Source: CAWDYA01 sp963806495 (GTDB taxonomy: Bacteria; Acidobacteriota; Polarisedimenticolia; JACPZX01; DASXTC01). From it: DNA of 64,000 bases. Below, piece after piece: positions 63,279 through 64,000 of this stretch (positions are counted from its first letter, which is position 1; each line of letters starts with the position of its first letter). The translations under genes and the position numbers were made by a program. The notes below the pieces were generated by a model. That model ran no database searches, was not told where the DNA came from, and was given only the letters and a program-made list of their open reading frames with translations. Location of the stretch: assembly GCA_963806495.1 (NCBI GenBank), contig CAWDYA010000007.1:1-64000 (forward strand). Reading direction: 5' to 3'.

Positions 63279-63787
63279 AGGCGGATTGCCTCCTCGAGCA
63301 CGCGGGCGGCCTCCGCCGGTCCCAGGAAATCCTCTACCACGACGCTCTTCTTCTCGAGCGTCTTGTACTCCGTGAAGAACTGCCTGATCTCGCGGGTGAG
63401 ATGGCGCGGCAGCTCCGTGAGGTCGTGGTAGTCGGCGAAGCCGGGGTCGTCCACGTGGATGGCGATCAGCTTGTCATCCTCCTTTCCTTCGTCTTCCATG
63501 CGCATCATTCCTATCGCGCGCGCCCGGATCACCGCCAGCGGCGCCACCGGCTCGCTGTTCAGGACGAGTGCGTCGAGCGGGTCGCCGTCATCGCAGAACG
63601 AGCGCGGGACGAAGCCGTAGTTGGCCGGGTAGACCACCGAGCTGTAGAGGATCCGGTCGACCCGCAGCAGCCCCGAGCTCTTGTCCAGCTCGTACTTGAT
63701 CTTGGATCCCTTCGGGATCTCGATGACGACGTGAAAGATATCCGCCCCGGACTGCACGCGCGCGGGGAGATCGTGCCATGGGTGCAT
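63242..63787 (-). CDS. ppa: Inorganic pyrophosphatase
   Basis: The product is 181 residues, the usual size, with GAGGAGGAG upstream. The family I signature DDGDPLDALVL (about 65-75) contains the Mg-binding Asp residues; EIPKGSKIKYELDKSSG (about 22-38) and PANYGFVPRSF are the substrate Lys/Tyr regions. It hydrolyses pyrophosphate to two phosphates, pulling biosynthetic reactions such as tRNA aminoacylation forward. It stands alone, convergent with the lipid operon. Confidence 0.96.
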   Translation of the reverse strand: MHPWHDLPARVQSGADIFHVVIEIPKGSKIKYELDKSSGLLRVDRILYSSVVYPANYGFVPRSFCDDGDPLDALVLNSEPVAPLAVIRARAIGMMRMEDEGKEDDKLIAIHVDDPGFADYHDLTELPRHLTREIRQFFTEYKTLEKKSVVVEDFLGPAEAARVLEEAIRLYSRLEPELRGA

Positions 63788-63927
63788 CGGCTCCTCCTCG
63801 GTGCATGATAGCGCTTCGGCGCTGGTGGTGAGCGATCGGGGCGGGGTATACAGTGGACGCAGGCCGACGAATTCGCGCGGCCGGGCCCTGGGGGCAGGAT
63901 CACGGGAGGATGCATCGGGAGGCGGAC

Positions 63928-64000
63928 ATGAACGGAAAACCGAGGATCCTCGTCGTGGACGATGAACCGAACCTGTGCCTTCTCTACAAGCAGGCACTGG
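63928..64000 (+). CDS. Response regulator, N-terminus only
   Basis: GGGAGG precedes the ATG. The first 24 residues, PRILVVDDEPNLCLLYKQAL after MNGK, are the start of a receiver domain with its acidic pair (Asp-Asp) for metal binding. The phosphoacceptor Asp and the output domain lie beyond the right edge, so its regulon cannot be judged. A TATACA at about 63,847 could be its -10. Confidence 0.85.
   Translation, partial: MNGKPRILVVDDEPNLCLLYKQAL

Noticed and set aside
1..64000. tRNA, rRNA, CRISPR or insertion-sequence features
   Set aside because: I saw no cloverleaf-type sequence, rRNA stretches, spaced direct repeats, transposase motifs or paired terminal inverted repeats; a covariance-model and repeat search would be needed to be certain.

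Overview
The window is GC-rich and gene-dense, and its gene families point to an Acidobacteriota-like soil or sediment bacterium. The indicators are several eukaryotic-type Ser/Thr kinases carrying C-terminal TolB/WD40-like propellers, ECF sigma/zinc-finger anti-sigma pairs, a TPR-CHAT protease, GTP-dependent PEPCK, a sortilin-like BNR protein with an S46 peptidase, and multihaem cytochrome c. This placement is inferred from gene content; no rRNA gene is present to confirm it. I saw no tRNA, rRNA, CRISPR array or intact insertion sequence.

Layout. Positions 1-540 differ from the rest: less GC-rich, with a classic terminator and two small overlapping ORFs of phage-like arrangement, and they cut off a high-GC exported-protein gene, so this is a foreign insertion or a chimeric assembly join. 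Positions 1-7.1 kb hold a methyltransferase, a stray TolB fragment and two kinases. Positions 7.2-17 kb are cell-envelope genes: a multihaem cytochrome, a decayed PA/thrombospondin-3 protein, an alpha/beta hydrolase, a TonB receptor, an exported unknown and two OmpA-domain proteins. Positions 17-23 kb hold two more kinases, one directly behind a globin gene. Positions 23-30 kb are metabolic: gmhA, a membrane glycosyltransferase-like protein, pckG, a quinone-oxidoreductase-like MDR protein, a histidine-rich exported protein behind a palindromic operator, and a nitrilase. Positions 30-40.8 kb are regulatory and transport genes: DUF3553, anti-sigma-like plus TPR-CHAT, DUF2891 with a di-iron MBL protein, two ECF modules, DUF4199 and an APC permease. 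Positions 40.8-46 kb carry a sortilin-like protein and an S46 peptidase that lead into an overlapping sigma/anti-sigma-like chain. Positions 46-53 kb hold a VOC protein, a winged helix protein, a GAF-GGDEF cyclase, a small exported protein, and a transketolase-aminotransferase pair full of frameshifts. Positions 53-57.6 kb have a cysteine-synthase-like enzyme, 3-methyladenine DNA glycosylase and a type III polyketide synthase operon. Positions 57.8-63.3 kb form an aminoacyl-phospholipid operon, followed by inorganic pyrophosphatase and the start of a response regulator at the right edge.

The most notable system is at 57.8-63.3 kb. DUF1003, an MprF lipid flippase/aminoacyltransferase carrying its own N-terminal VirJ/AcvB hydrolase domain, and a separate two-domain AcvB protein are coupled by overlapping GTGA junctions. 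This puts the synthesis, flipping and hydrolysis of aminoacyl-phosphatidylglycerol in one transcription unit. A second is the 28.2 kb promoter-operator plus exported protein with two H-x7-H pairs, a likely metal-responsive unit.

Quality caution: single-base frameshifts break several otherwise intact genes (near 591, 11.78, 13.46, 18.17, 20.21, 34.85, 41.33 and 60.33 kb), and many more lie in 48.9-52.6 kb. The intact reading sense on both sides of each break suggests sequencing or assembly indels more than true decay.
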